Positions 53,923 through 62,805 of a stretch of DNA of 64,000 bases are shown here, piece after piece. The position numbers and the translations under genes are program-made. Numbering within the stretch: position 1 is the stretch's first letter; each line of letters begins with the position of its first letter. Below the pieces are notes generated by a model. The model did no database searches, had not been told where the DNA came from, and was given only the letters and a program-made list of their open reading frames with translations. This DNA is from Rouxiella badensis (GTDB lineage Bacteria; Pseudomonadota; Gammaproteobacteria; Enterobacterales; Enterobacteriaceae): contig NZ_MRWE01000017.1 of NCBI RefSeq assembly GCF_002093665.1, positions 47,112-111,111 of the forward strand, given 5' to 3'.

Positions 53923-55515
53923 ATGACCTCTCGCAAGATTGGATTAGCCAATTACCTCGCCTACGGCGCAGGCGATTTTCTCGGCGCTGGCACCACGGCC
54001 CTCACCGCCGCCTGGTTGCTGTACTTTTACACCACCTTCTGCAGGCTGACGCCGATAGAAGCGACGTTCATTTTTGCTCTTGCCCGCGTGCTCGACGCCG
54101 TTATAAGCCCGCTGATGGGATTCCTGACCGACAACTTCGGCTCAACTCGCCTGGGCAAGCGCTTTGGTCGTCGTAAGTTCTTTATTCTGCTCGGGATTCC
54201 CTGCGTGTTTAGCTACAGCCTGATGTGGGTAGGAGAGATGAGCTATCTCTACTATCTGTTGACTTACCTACTGTTTGACATCGTCTACACCATGATTCTG
54301 GTGCCCTACGAGACGCTTGTGCCGGAGATGACCGACGATTTTAAGAAGAAGACCAAGTTCTCGGGCGCACGCATCGCGCTGGCGCAGCTGTCGGCGATTC
54401 TGGCCGCCTTCCTGCCGGGGGTGCTGCTTGGCATCTTCGGCAAAGATAATGCGGTGTCGTTCTTTTACGCCAGCCTGGTATTTTCCATTATCTGCGCGGT
54501 GGTCCTGACGCTGGTATGGTGCTTTACCTGGGAGCGTGCACCGGGAGATTTCTCCGAGGAGTCACGCCGGGCGCTGGAGGAGAAGCAAAGCCTGACGCTG
54601 GCGCAAAGCCTCAAACGACTCTTCGTCGAACTGGCCTCCACTTTCCGGATCCGTATTTTCCGCCAGCATCTGGGCATGTACCTCGGCGGGTACATTGCAC
54701 AGGATATGTTTAACGCGGTGTTCACCTGGTACGTGGTGTTTGTCCTTATGCAGAGTGCACAGATTGCCTCGGACCTCATGGGCACCATGGCAATTTTGCA
54801 ATTTATCGCGGTGATGGCGATGATTCCGCTGTGTATCCGCATCGGGCCTGCGCCGTCGTATCGTCTGGTGGTGGTGCTGTTTGCCGTTAGCGCGCTGTCT
54901 TATGCCGGGTTGTGGTATGCCGGAATGAGCGACAGCATGTCGCTGCTGTTGCTGATTTCGGCGTTAGCAGGGCTTGGCCGCGGTGGCATCAACTATGTGC
55001 CGTGGAATATTTACACCTACATCGCCGACGTTGACGAAGCGGTCACCGGCCAGCGCCGCGAGGGGATCTTTGCCGGTATCATGACCCTGACCCGTAAGGC
55101 ATCGCAGGCAGGCGCAGTCATGTTGGTCGGTATTGTGCTGCATCTTTCCGGCTTCATCTCAGGTAAAGCGGTGCAGAGCGAAACGGTCACCCATACCATC
55201 CTGTTTATTCTGAGTGCGGGCACCGTCTGCACGCTGGCGGTGGGATTCATTATCTCGCTGCGTTTTAAACTCAATCTGCATACCCATCGAATCCTGCGCG
55301 AGGAGACGCTGAAAATGCGCCTTGCCGACAGTATCGTTCCCGAACAGACCACCCCACAGGCGCGAGCTACGGTCGAGGCACTGACCGGGATGCCCTATGA
55401 AAACCTGTGGGGGAACAACAACATCGGTTTCCTTAATCGTAATAGAACCCCTGCGTCAACGCTGAAGACTACACAGCACGGCATGGCGCCCCTGACTAAC
55501 CCGGTAAAAAGATAG
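53923..55515 (+). CDS. rhiT: Rhamnogalacturonide transporter (GPH family)
   Basis: A 530-residue, 12-helix GPH-family symporter. YLAYGAGDFLGAGTTALTAAWLLYFYTTF and LDAVISPLMGFLTDNFGSTRLGKRFGRRKFFIL are the family's opening motifs. RhiT and TogT of Dickeya are the closest types known to me. It imports unsaturated rhamnogalacturonan oligomers to the cytoplasm. The inference rests on the adjacent GH105 gene and the KdgR box. AGGGAG precedes the ATG. The hydrophilic tail of about 75 residues is longer than usual. Confidence 0.8.
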   Translation: MTSRKIGLANYLAYGAGDFLGAGTTALTAAWLLYFYTTFCRLTPIEATFIFALARVLDAVISPLMGFLTDNFGSTRLGKRFGRRKFFILLGIPCVFSYSLMWVGEMSYLYYLLTYLLFDIVYTMILVPYETLVPEMTDDFKKKTKFSGARIALAQLSAILAAFLPGVLLGIFGKDNAVSFFYASLVFSIICAVVLTLVWCFTWERAPGDFSEESRRALEEKQSLTLAQSLKRLFVELASTFRIRIFRQHLGMYLGGYIAQDMFNAVFTWYVVFVLMQSAQIASDLMGTMAILQFIAVMAMIPLCIRIGPAPSYRLVVVLFAVSALSYAGLWYAGMSDSMSLLLLISALAGLGRGGINYVPWNIYTYIADVDEAVTGQRREGIFAGIMTLTRKASQAGAVMLVGIVLHLSGFISGKAVQSETVTHTILFILSAGTVCTLAVGFIISLRFKLNLHTHRILREETLKMRLADSIVPEQTTPQARATVEALTGMPYENLWGNNNIGFLNRNRTPASTLKTTQHGMAPLTNPVKR

Positions 55516-55523
55516 GACTCACT

Positions 55524-56681
55524 ATGTCAGCACAGCAAACAAGCCCGGTATTCCCGGTAAAACACAGTGCCCTGCTCCGCCAGCCTGAATTCCTGCTGCC
55601 GCGAGAGGAGTTGAACCAGCTGATCGGCAAGCTCGGCGACAATCTGGTGAACATCTGCGATGAGCGTGGTGAATTCCTGCTGCGGCTCGACGATGGCCGC
55701 GTGATCGACACCAAAGGCTGGGCCGGATGGGAATGGACGCACGGTATCGGCCTGTACGGCATGTATCAGTACTATCAGCAAACCGGAGACAAGAAGACGC
55801 TGGCGATTATCGACGACTGGTTCGCGGCACGTCTGGCAGAAGGTACGCCGACTAAAAATGTCAATACCGTCTGCCCGCTGCTGACGCTCGCTTACCGGTA
55901 TGAAGAAACGCGCAATGCGACGCTGCTGCCGGTGCTGGAACGCTGGGCTGACTGGGTGATGTATGAAATGCCGCGTACCCTCTGCAATGGTTTGCAGCAC
56001 ATCGTTTACAATAACGAGAACCACCAGCAGCTGTGGGACGACACGCTGATGATGAGCGTGCTGCCGCTGTTAAAAATTGGCAAGGTGCTGAATCGAGAGG
56101 ATTATATCGAAGAGGCCAGCTACCAGTTTCTGCTCCACGTGCAGTACCTGATGGACAGAAAAAGCGGCCTGTGGTTCCACGGCTGGACCTTTGACGGCCA
56201 GCATAACTACGCGGAGGCGCGCTGGGCACGGGGTAACAGCTGGCTGACTATCGCCATCCCGGAGTTTATCGAGCTCATGGGGTGGCCGGAACAGCACGCG
56301 ACGCGGCGGTTTCTGTTGCAGGTTCTGGAAACTCAGGTGAAAGCCCTGCAACAGTATCAGCATGAAAGCGGACTGTGGCACACGCTGATTGATGACAAAA
56401 ACTCTTATCTTGAGGCTTCCGCCAGTGCCGGGTTCGCCTACGGCATCATGAAGGGAGTACGTAAGCGCTACCTGCCGCGCGAAATGCTGCCGATGGCCGA
56501 AAACGCGCTGCGTGCGGTGATACGCCATATCAATGGGCAAGGGGAACTGACTCAGGTTTCGTTTGGTACCGCGATGGGCAAGGATTTGGATTACTACCGG
56601 CAGATTCCTTTAACCTCAATGCCTTATGGACAGGCGATGGCGCTGCTTTGTTTGACCGAATATTTGAGGGGTTACCTGTAA
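55524..56681 (+). CDS. rhiN: Unsaturated rhamnogalacturonyl hydrolase (GH105)
   Basis: A 385-residue cytoplasmic (alpha/alpha)6 enzyme without a signal peptide. GWAGWEWTHGIGLYGMYQYYQQTGD, the WDDTLMMSVLPLLKIG segment with the catalytic Asp, WFHGWTFDG and WARGNSWLTIAIPEFIELM match YteR/YesR/RhiN. It removes the unsaturated galacturonyl residue from imported rhamnogalacturonan disaccharides. It starts 8 bp after rhiT. Confidence 0.88.
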   Translation: MSAQQTSPVFPVKHSALLRQPEFLLPREELNQLIGKLGDNLVNICDERGEFLLRLDDGRVIDTKGWAGWEWTHGIGLYGMYQYYQQTGDKKTLAIIDDWFAARLAEGTPTKNVNTVCPLLTLAYRYEETRNATLLPVLERWADWVMYEMPRTLCNGLQHIVYNNENHQQLWDDTLMMSVLPLLKIGKVLNREDYIEEASYQFLLHVQYLMDRKSGLWFHGWTFDGQHNYAEARWARGNSWLTIAIPEFIELMGWPEQHATRRFLLQVLETQVKALQQYQHESGLWHTLIDDKNSYLEASASAGFAYGIMKGVRKRYLPREMLPMAENALRAVIRHINGQGELTQVSFGTAMGKDLDYYRQIPLTSMPYGQAMALLCLTEYLRGYL

Positions 56682-56690
56682 AGCGGGCAT

Positions 56691-56722
56691 AAAAAAGCCG
56701 TCTCACTCTGCGTGAGACGGCT
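56691..56722 (-). terminator. Rho-independent terminator of yghU
   Basis: AGCCGTCTCAC-N5-GTGAGACGGCT is a perfect 11-bp stem, with T6 on the minus strand. It lies between convergent rhiN and yghU. Confidence 0.85.
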
Positions 56723-56738
56723 GTATAGATTTTATCGC

Positions 56739-57581
56739 TTAAAGGCCCAGTGCGTTAAAATCCGACGCATCGTGGCGTTCAGCCAGTTGCTTATCCCCCC
56801 AGGTGCGGTTGACGATACGTCCACGCGCGACAGCAGGTCGTGCGGCAATTTCGTCAGTCCAGCGGATAAGGTGGGTGTAGGACTTGGCGTCGATGAATTC
56901 TGCCGCTTCATACAGCAGGCCTTTCACCAGCGCGCCATACCATGGCCAGATAGCGATATCGGCGATGGTGTATTCGTCACCGGCGATAAAGCGATGTTTA
57001 GCCAGCTGTTTGTCCAGCAGGTCGAGGTGACGCTTGGCTTCCATAGTGAAACGGTTGATAGCGTATTCGATTTTCACCGGCGCATAGTGATAAAAGTGAC
57101 CAAAACCGCCACCCACGTAAGGCGCAGAACCCTGCAGCCAGAACAGCCAGTTCAACGCTTCGGTACGTGCCGCGAAGTCTTTTGGCAGGAAATAGCCAAA
57201 CTTGTCGGCCAGATACAGCAAGATAGCACCGGATTCAAATACGCGGACAGGATCGGCACCGGAGACGTCCAGCAGCGCTGGGATCTTCGAGTTGGGATTC
57301 ACATCCACAAAACCGGAGGAGAACTGATCGCCCTCGTTGATGCGGATCAGGTGCGCATCATATTCCGCCCCGCTCACGCCCAGCGCCAGCAGCTCTTCCA
57401 GCAGAATGGTCACCTTCTGGCCATTAGGTGTGCCAAGAGAATAAAGCTGAAGCGGATGCTTGCCGACCGGCAGCGTTTTCTCATGCGTCGCGCCTGCGAT
57501 TGGGCGATTCAGCTTGCCCCATGCTCCCCCCAGTTCGTTGTCGAGAGTCCAGACCTTAGGGGGTTGGTAATTGTTGTCCAT
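56739..57581 (-). CDS. yghU: Glutathione transferase-like disulfide-bond oxidoreductase YghU
   Basis: A 280-residue protein of the Nu-class GST family. PPKVWTLDNELGGAWGKLNRPIAGATHEKTLPVGKHPLQLYSLGTPNGQKVTILLEEL and the C-terminal NRTWGD match YghU (288 residues in E. coli), which binds two glutathiones and reduces disulfides and organic peroxides. The ATG has AGGTAGTGCA upstream. Monocistronic with its own terminator. Confidence 0.93.
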   Translation of the reverse strand: MDNNYQPPKVWTLDNELGGAWGKLNRPIAGATHEKTLPVGKHPLQLYSLGTPNGQKVTILLEELLALGVSGAEYDAHLIRINEGDQFSSGFVDVNPNSKIPALLDVSGADPVRVFESGAILLYLADKFGYFLPKDFAARTEALNWLFWLQGSAPYVGGGFGHFYHYAPVKIEYAINRFTMEAKRHLDLLDKQLAKHRFIAGDEYTIADIAIWPWYGALVKGLLYEAAEFIDAKSYTHLIRWTDEIAARPAVARGRIVNRTWGDKQLAERHDASDFNALGL

Positions 57582-57708
57582 TGCACTACCTCAGTTTTAT
57601 TGAATTTCTGTTTTAATCGTCGGGCTAGGTTTTAACAGATTGAAATTATTGCAGCCATTCAGTGTAGATCAGGCCGAGTAACGGCCGATACTCAGGCTGT
57701 GCTGTCCG

Positions 57709-58470
57709 CTAGAGAATGACGTCATAGTGCTGACGACTCACCTCACTGAATCCGCCGATCAGCGCCGCACGACAAACCTGACGATAGCGGGGATCGGTGA
57801 CCAGCCTTTTCAGCGCAGATCGCAGCTGACAAAGCTGATTCTCGGTCGTTTCGGGACCGGTAATGAGCGGCAGGCCCGGCGTCAGGGGCGTTTCACCAAT
57901 GATTTTTAGCTGCGCAAGCGCCTGCGGCTGATGCTTTTGCAGCAGCGCGTAGGTGACACAATCGATGGCGGCAATATCAGCGTCACCCTGCTGTAGCGCA
58001 AGCAGTGACTGACGATGACTGCCGCTGAAGATAACCTCGCTAAAGAACGGACCCTGACCTCCAAGCGGCGCGACCATTTTGCGCAGGGCGTTATAGCCCG
58101 ACTGGGAATCTTTGCTGTTAGCCACCGCGATACGCTGGCGGAAATCAGGCAGTGAACCGCCCATGTCCTTTTGTCGCGTCAACAGAAAGCTGCGATAGCC
58201 TACGCCCTCGCAGCCTGCGGCAACGTAGTGAAAACAGCCGACCGGCTGAACGTTTTCGAGCCGCGTCACCAGCGGATAACCACAGGTTTGGCTTAGCAAC
58301 AGGCGCGGCTGCTCCCAGTGCTGAATTAAATCTTCAGGCCAGTTTAGGTCGAGGTTGTCTGCATCAAATCCCTGCTCTGATAACAATGCGCGTAGCGCCG
58401 ACCACAGTGCGGTAACATCAGGCTGATTGACAGCGTACATCGGTAATGAAACAGCGTTATTGGTGCTCAT
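57709..58470 (-). CDS. PhnD-like phosphonate-binding-family protein without signal peptide
   Basis: A 253-residue protein with the two-lobed PhnD/SsuA fold: SLPMYAVNQPDVTALWSALRALLSEQG, RLLLSQTCGYPL, RIAVANSKDSQSGYNAL and ADIAAIDCVTYALLQ. It lacks an N-terminal signal peptide, so it is predicted to be cytoplasmic, unlike a true transporter component. Its start lies within the end of the desaturase gene (14-bp overlap), so the two are coupled. No transporter genes are linked. The ligand is unknown. Confidence 0.8.
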   Translation of the reverse strand: MSTNNAVSLPMYAVNQPDVTALWSALRALLSEQGFDADNLDLNWPEDLIQHWEQPRLLLSQTCGYPLVTRLENVQPVGCFHYVAAGCEGVGYRSFLLTRQKDMGGSLPDFRQRIAVANSKDSQSGYNALRKMVAPLGGQGPFFSEVIFSGSHRQSLLALQQGDADIAAIDCVTYALLQKHQPQALAQLKIIGETPLTPGLPLITGPETTENQLCQLRSALKRLVTDPRYRQVCRAALIGGFSEVSRQHYDVIL

Positions 58471-59470
58471 CGCTTACCTCATCCAGAGTAGCCCCCCCCG
58501 GATGAACGTTAACGTCAACGGAGCGGAATAGAAATCGACGCAGCCATTCCCTATATCCACCAATCAGGAATCCCTGATTGAGATGCAGATAACCCTCGCG
58601 ATACTGCAAATATATTTTTCGCAGACCATACCAGGGAACGCCCGGAAGATTGTGGTGTACAGAGTGATAATTCAGATTAAGAAAAAGCACCCGCCAGATC
58701 AAGGCGGCTTCATTAATCGCCGATCTTGCCTGAGGATCTTCCGCCGCACGATGTTCCAGAAAGGATCGGATCTTGGTCAGGCTCAGCGCCGGATAACTCA
58801 CGACAATCAGAAAATATAAGATTGAAAAATCAAGCCGATGCATCCATGAAAACACTGCCGCCAACAGTGCACCGTGCAGAAGCCACATGACGATGGCCTT
58901 GATATCAGCGGAGCGAAATGACAAAAGCATTGCTCCGACAGTTTGTAAAATATCGATAGCAGGTCCGAGAATAACGCGTCCGGGGAAAGTATTTCGAATA
59001 CTGATTATCCTACGCTGCCAGGGGCTAAATCTTTGCCAGCGAGCCGGAGAGAAATAATAGGTCTCGGGATCCTCCTCCGGGCAGGTGAGATGCTGGTCGC
59101 GGTGATGCTGTAAATGCGAATCGCGATACAGGCCGAACGGATACCACACGGCGAGCGGCATCAGCCCGAGAAGCTGGTTAAAAAAGGGTGAGCGCGTGGG
59201 GTGTCCGTGGATGAGTTCATGCTGTAGCGACATATACCAGGTGGTAAACCAAATCAGCAGCAGCGTGGCGGGGAAAAGTCCCAGCGTCTGCCAATAGGCC
59301 AGCGTGGTGAACCATCCGCCATATATAATGACCACCAGACCCCAGGTCGGTAGCTCGCTGCGCCATAGCCATGAGCGTGAAAGTTGACCAATATATTCTC
59401 TCTGCTGTTGGTGCAAATAATTAGCACCCTTTTTACCACTCACCGTCTCTATTACCCGCACGTGAATCAA
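58457..59470 (-). CDS. Membrane fatty-acid desaturase
   Basis: A 337-residue membrane di-iron enzyme. The three histidine boxes are HELIHGH, HLQHHRD and HSVHHNLPG, between pairs of hydrophobic helices. It should insert a double bond or hydroxyl into a lipid. The start is uncertain: the frame opens with TTG at 59470, and GTG codons at 59461 and 59443 are alternatives; no ATG fits. First gene of a two-gene unit with the PhnD-like gene. Confidence 0.85.
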   Translation of the reverse strand: MIHVRVIETVSGKKGANYLHQQQREYIGQLSRSWLWRSELPTWGLVVIIYGGWFTTLAYWQTLGLFPATLLLIWFTTWYMSLQHELIHGHPTRSPFFNQLLGLMPLAVWYPFGLYRDSHLQHHRDQHLTCPEEDPETYYFSPARWQRFSPWQRRIISIRNTFPGRVILGPAIDILQTVGAMLLSFRSADIKAIVMWLLHGALLAAVFSWMHRLDFSILYFLIVVSYPALSLTKIRSFLEHRAAEDPQARSAINEAALIWRVLFLNLNYHSVHHNLPGVPWYGLRKIYLQYREGYLHLNQGFLIGGYREWLRRFLFRSVDVNVHPGGATLDEVSDEHQ

Positions 59471-59642
59471 AAGCTAAAAATGCGGTTTTTACCCCCAACT
59501 CACAACGTATTTAAAACGCATTGCTTATGCGGGGGATAGATATCTCATAGAAGAGAAAAATCCTGTTTTTTGCCCTTTAGGTTACAAACGCTAAACTTCG
59601 CTCTATAGTTCGATGACAATAATAGAGTTTCAGGGGAAACAA

Positions 59643-60752
59643 ATGAGATTAAACGGTATTTCCAAGGGATTTTTCATCCTGATTCTTTTCATCGTCACAT
59701 GGGCGTTTCTGGATGTACTTCGGCCATACTACTCGTCGGTCTTATGGGCGGCTATTCTGGCTATTATTTTCCATCCGTTAAAAACCAAGTTTCGCGGATG
59801 GCTGGGGGATAAAAACGGGATTGCCGCGTTGCTTACCTTGTTGGTTATCTGCCTGATCGTATTCACACCGTTGGCTATTATCGCCTCATCACTGGCGATT
59901 GAATTTAACGTGGTGTACGACAAGCTACAGCACAATAATACGCAGTTGCCGACGATTATTGCTGACGTTATCCAACACCTGCCGGTCTGGGCGCAACATC
60001 AGCTGGCCGAATACAATCTCGACAGTGCGGCTGGCATTCAGCAGAAGCTTTCCGGCTTTGCGCTTAAGGGAAGTCAGTATCTGGCAGGTAGCGTCTTCCT
60101 CATCGGTAAAGGGACCTTTAGCTTTGTGGTTGGCTTCGGCATCATGCTTTACCTGCTGTTCTTCCTGCTGAAGGACGGCGCTTATCTGGTCAACCTGATC
60201 CTCGAAGCGCTGCCGCTGTCCAAACACGTTAAACACCACCTGTTTATGAAGTTCGCGGCGGTGTCTCGCGCTACCGTGAAAGGCACCGTCATCGTCGCTA
60301 TTGTACAGGGTGCGCTGGGCGGCGTGGCGTTCTGGATTACCGGGATTGAGGGTGTGCTGCTGTGGGGCGCGCTGATGGCTTTCTTGTCCCTTATTCCAGC
60401 GGTAGGTTCAGCCATTATCTGGGTTCCGGCGGCCATTTACTTCTTTGCGTCGAACCAGCTGTGGCAGGGTATCTTCCTGGTGGTGTTCTTCGTGGTGATC
60501 ATCGGCCTGGTGGATAACATTCTTCGTCCGCTGCTGGTCGGTAAAGATACCAAAATGCCTGACTATCTAATTCTTATTGCCACGCTGGGTGGCATGGAAG
60601 TCTACGGTATTAACGGTTTCGTGATTGGTCCATTGATCGCCGCGCTGTTTATCGCCTGCTGGAATATTCTTTCAGGTCGCGATAACAGGGAAAACATCGA
60701 AGAGATTGATGAAGACTTTATCGAAGACGGCAAGGCACCGCCTGAGAATTAA
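59643..60752 (+). CDS. AI-2E family transporter (YdiK/YhhT type)
   Basis: A 369-residue membrane protein with about eight helices. PYYSSVLWAAILAIIFHPL, GFGIMLYLLFFLLKDG, FLSLIPAVGSAIIWVPAAIYFF and DNILRPLLVGKDTKMPDYLILIATLGGMEVYGINGFVIGP are the hallmarks of the family. The acidic tail ends NIEEIDEDFIEDG. CAGGGGAAA precedes the ATG at 59643. Members include TqsA and Na/H antiporters, so the substrate is open. Confidence 0.9.
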   Translation: MRLNGISKGFFILILFIVTWAFLDVLRPYYSSVLWAAILAIIFHPLKTKFRGWLGDKNGIAALLTLLVICLIVFTPLAIIASSLAIEFNVVYDKLQHNNTQLPTIIADVIQHLPVWAQHQLAEYNLDSAAGIQQKLSGFALKGSQYLAGSVFLIGKGTFSFVVGFGIMLYLLFFLLKDGAYLVNLILEALPLSKHVKHHLFMKFAAVSRATVKGTVIVAIVQGALGGVAFWITGIEGVLLWGALMAFLSLIPAVGSAIIWVPAAIYFFASNQLWQGIFLVVFFVVIIGLVDNILRPLLVGKDTKMPDYLILIATLGGMEVYGINGFVIGPLIAALFIACWNILSGRDNRENIEEIDEDFIEDGKAPPEN

Positions 60753-60770
60753 TCGTTTTATGTTGTGATT

Positions 60771-60797
60771 AAAAGGGTGGCTTTGCCGCCCTTTTTT
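60771..60797. terminator. Rho-independent terminator
   Basis: AAGGGTGGC-TTT-GCCGCCCTT, one G-T pair, followed by TTTT. It ends the AI-2E family gene, just before a convergent small gene. Confidence 0.8.
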
Positions 60798-60805
60798 ATT
60801 GCCTG

Positions 60806-61069
60806 TTAACGGCTGGCGGTCGGACACTGCGGCAAACGCGTTGGGTTGCCGGGAATACATTGATTCGGACCCTGCGGCTGTTCGCCAGGCTGACGCGGCT
60901 GGGTGGGTTGCGTAGGCTGCGTCGGCTGAGTGGGTTGGTTTGGCTGTCCCGGAAGAACGGGAAGCGGCAGCTGAGCACGAGGTTCCAGGTGTTTCGGCTG
61001 GCTCGCCAGGGTGCTCGCGGATAACGTCAGCAGTGACGACAACAGCAGCGTTGCCAATAGAGTTTTCAT
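60806..61069 (-). CDS. Small secreted Pro/Gln-rich protein with QPT repeats
   Basis: An 87-residue protein: signal peptide MKTLLATLLLSSLLTLSASTLAS, then a proline/glutamine-rich mature part with a run of QPT triplets (GQPNQPTQPTQPTQPTQP), and a tail with two cysteines (NQCIPGNPTRLPQCP) that could form a disulfide. Probably periplasmic or secreted; the QPT run resembles an extended linker. Function unknown. Confidence 0.65.
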   Translation of the reverse strand: MKTLLATLLLSSLLTLSASTLASQPKHLEPRAQLPLPVLPGQPNQPTQPTQPTQPTQPRQPGEQPQGPNQCIPGNPTRLPQCPTASR

Positions 61070-61284
61070 AACGCCTCAATAAGAAATTATCAGTAAAGCC
61101 TGAGAACCAGTATAGTTCCCCTGCGCTTTGCCCGACACTTGCCAGGTGCAATACCTTCCCTTTTTCGGAACGCGACCTAGGCTCTGCCTTCTAGATGAGT
61201 CATAAGCTGTTGCCCTCGAATTCGCGGCATCCCATTGAATGTCTATACTTATCTTATGGTTAATAACATCATTTGGGAGAAGTC

Positions 61285-61824
61285 ATGACAGAGCATAAAC
61301 AGAAATCACTGACCCGCGGTATTAATCACGTCGGGCTTACCGTCCCGGACCTTGAGCAGGCAACCACATTTCTGAAACAGGCTCTGGGCGCAAAGTTCGT
61401 TTATAACGGCCTGACGAGCGAGGATGAACCGAGGAAAGGGGCAGACACGGAGCGGCAGCTTGGCCTTTCTTCCGGTACCGTGGTCATAAAACAACGGCTT
61501 TTACGCATCGGTAACGGCGCTAATCTGGAGCTGTTCGAGATAGTCAGTGACAGCCAACAACGGCCCGTTGGTCTACAGGATATAGGCTGGAACCACCTTT
61601 CTTTTTACGTAGATGATATCGACCACACCCTGAAACAGGTTATAGCCGCAGGCGGGAAACCGCTGTCAGAGCCGCACGGAAACTCACGTCACGAAGACAC
61701 TCAAGACAACGGCAGCGTCTACTTCACCACCCCTTGGGGCAGCCTGATAGAGCTTCAATCGATACCCAATGGCTACTACTATCCCGATGATAGCGAGGCC
61801 GAAACCTGGGTACATAAAATTTAA
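61285..61824 (+). CDS. VOC-family (glyoxalase/dioxygenase-like) protein
   Basis: A 179-residue protein with two beta-alpha-beta-beta-beta units. INHVGLTVPDLEQATTFLKQALGAKFVY holds the first metal His, LELFEI and HLSFYVDDIDHTLKQVIAAGG follow, and YFTTPWGSLIELQS ends the fold with a Glu. The ligand pattern His-Glu-His-Glu suggests a metal-dependent lyase, isomerase or dioxygenase. GGGAGAAG precedes the ATG at 61285. A weak hairpin, GCCCTTCT/AGAAGGGC at 61841-61867, lies downstream. Substrate unknown. Confidence 0.85.
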   Translation: MTEHKQKSLTRGINHVGLTVPDLEQATTFLKQALGAKFVYNGLTSEDEPRKGADTERQLGLSSGTVVIKQRLLRIGNGANLELFEIVSDSQQRPVGLQDIGWNHLSFYVDDIDHTLKQVIAAGGKPLSEPHGNSRHEDTQDNGSVYFTTPWGSLIELQSIPNGYYYPDDSEAETWVHKI

Positions 61825-62033
61825 TTCATCAATCCGTTTCGCCCTTCTCCACGCCGGCAAGAAGGGCTTTAATAATGAGAATGCTAATTAAAATCGAATA
61901 TTTAATCATTCCATGTGAATTTATTGTCGAAACTGCCATTTTGTAAACCTTACCAAACCTGGCGCAATCCAATCTTTACACATCATCCGCATAAAATTCA
62001 TGGCATTAACTGTGCAATTTATCATCACGTGTG

Positions 62034-62125
62034 TATACTACGCGCCGGATGTTGACAGACATCCTATGGAATTTTGATTACTTGCTCCACTTACCATGGC
62101 TCGCCATCCCGCGAGCTTTTTTTTT
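62034..62125 (+). ncRNA. Candidate small RNA with promoter and terminator
   Basis: TATACT (62034-62039) could start a transcript near 62046. It opens with the hairpin GGATGT-TGACAG-ACATCC (62047-62064), continues through about 30 unpaired bases (TTTTGATTACTTGCTCCACT), and ends with GCTCGC-N6-GCGAGC and T9 (62099-62125). No gene lies upstream close enough to need this terminator. The architecture is that of an 80-nt Hfq-type small RNA. I know no match, and the -35 is weak. Confidence 0.5.
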
Positions 62126-62154
62126 GCCTGTCATCCGCATCTGTCGCCCACTTT

Positions 62155-62661
62155 TTAGAGTTTTAGCCCTAAAATATGCAACTTGCTACGTTGCGTGGCT
62201 GAAATGAACATTTCTTCCTTAATATGTTGCATTCCCATCGAAGCATAAAAACGGCGAGCGCCTACGTTTTGTTCCAGGACTTGCAGCCAAAGAAGCGGCT
62301 GTCCGCGTGCCTTGGCCATCAATGCAACCTCTTCCACCATGATTCTGCCGTAGCCTTTTCCCGTTTCATCCGGCTCAATATATAGCTTGTTGAGCAGCGT
62401 TCCCGTCAACGCGGGGTCCGAAATAGGGCTCTGCCAGGTCAGCTTCGCGATGCCCACAGGGCGGTCGGTTTCAGCAATGAGCCAGCACACGTCAGAGTCC
62501 GTTAGACTCTTCTCAAGCACAGGCAGTGAATATTCATTCTCGAGAAACTCTGCCAGCTCCGATTTCGAATCCCAAAGATCTTCAAAGGGATAAGTCGAAT
62601 AACCAAGTTGATTAATCAACGGGGCATCATTCAGCAGTGCGATACGTAAAGAGAGGGACAT
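62155..62661 (-). CDS. GNAT-family N-acetyltransferase
   Basis: A 168-residue acetyltransferase. LYIEPDETGKGYGRIMVEEVALMAKARG is the acetyl-CoA loop (Q/R-x-x-G-x-G variant) and LQVLEQNVGARRFYASMGMQ the C-terminal motif. The ATG at 62661, with GGAAC upstream, is preferred to a TTG at 62679. Substrate unknown. It stands alone on the minus strand. Confidence 0.87.
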   Translation of the reverse strand: MSLSLRIALLNDAPLINQLGYSTYPFEDLWDSKSELAEFLENEYSLPVLEKSLTDSDVCWLIAETDRPVGIAKLTWQSPISDPALTGTLLNKLYIEPDETGKGYGRIMVEEVALMAKARGQPLLWLQVLEQNVGARRFYASMGMQHIKEEMFISATQRSKLHILGLKL

Positions 62662-62709
62662 GGAAGAGTTCCGAGACAAAGAAGAAGTTCATCTCAGAAT
62701 AAAACACAA

Positions 62710-62759
62710 ACGGGAAACGTCAAGTCACTGCCTAATAAGCAGTTTTGAGCATTTCCCGT
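62710..62759. repeat. Composite hairpin between GNAT and yceI
   Basis: Nested arms: ACGGGAAA (62710-62717) with TTTCCCGT (62752-62759), then TCAA/TTGA, then ACTGC/GCAGT around CTAATAA. It could form a 50-nt cruciform or transcript-end structure after yceI. No T tract is evident. Confidence 0.55.
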
Positions 62760-62805
62760 GAGAGAGTGGCAAATATTGCCGTCTATAACTTCAGACGCTT
62801 AATCA

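Noticed and set aside
53654..53926. A 90-codon frame upstream of rhiT
   Set aside because: It spans the KdgR box and the rhiT ribosome site, has no Shine-Dalgarno and its composition is not protein-like.
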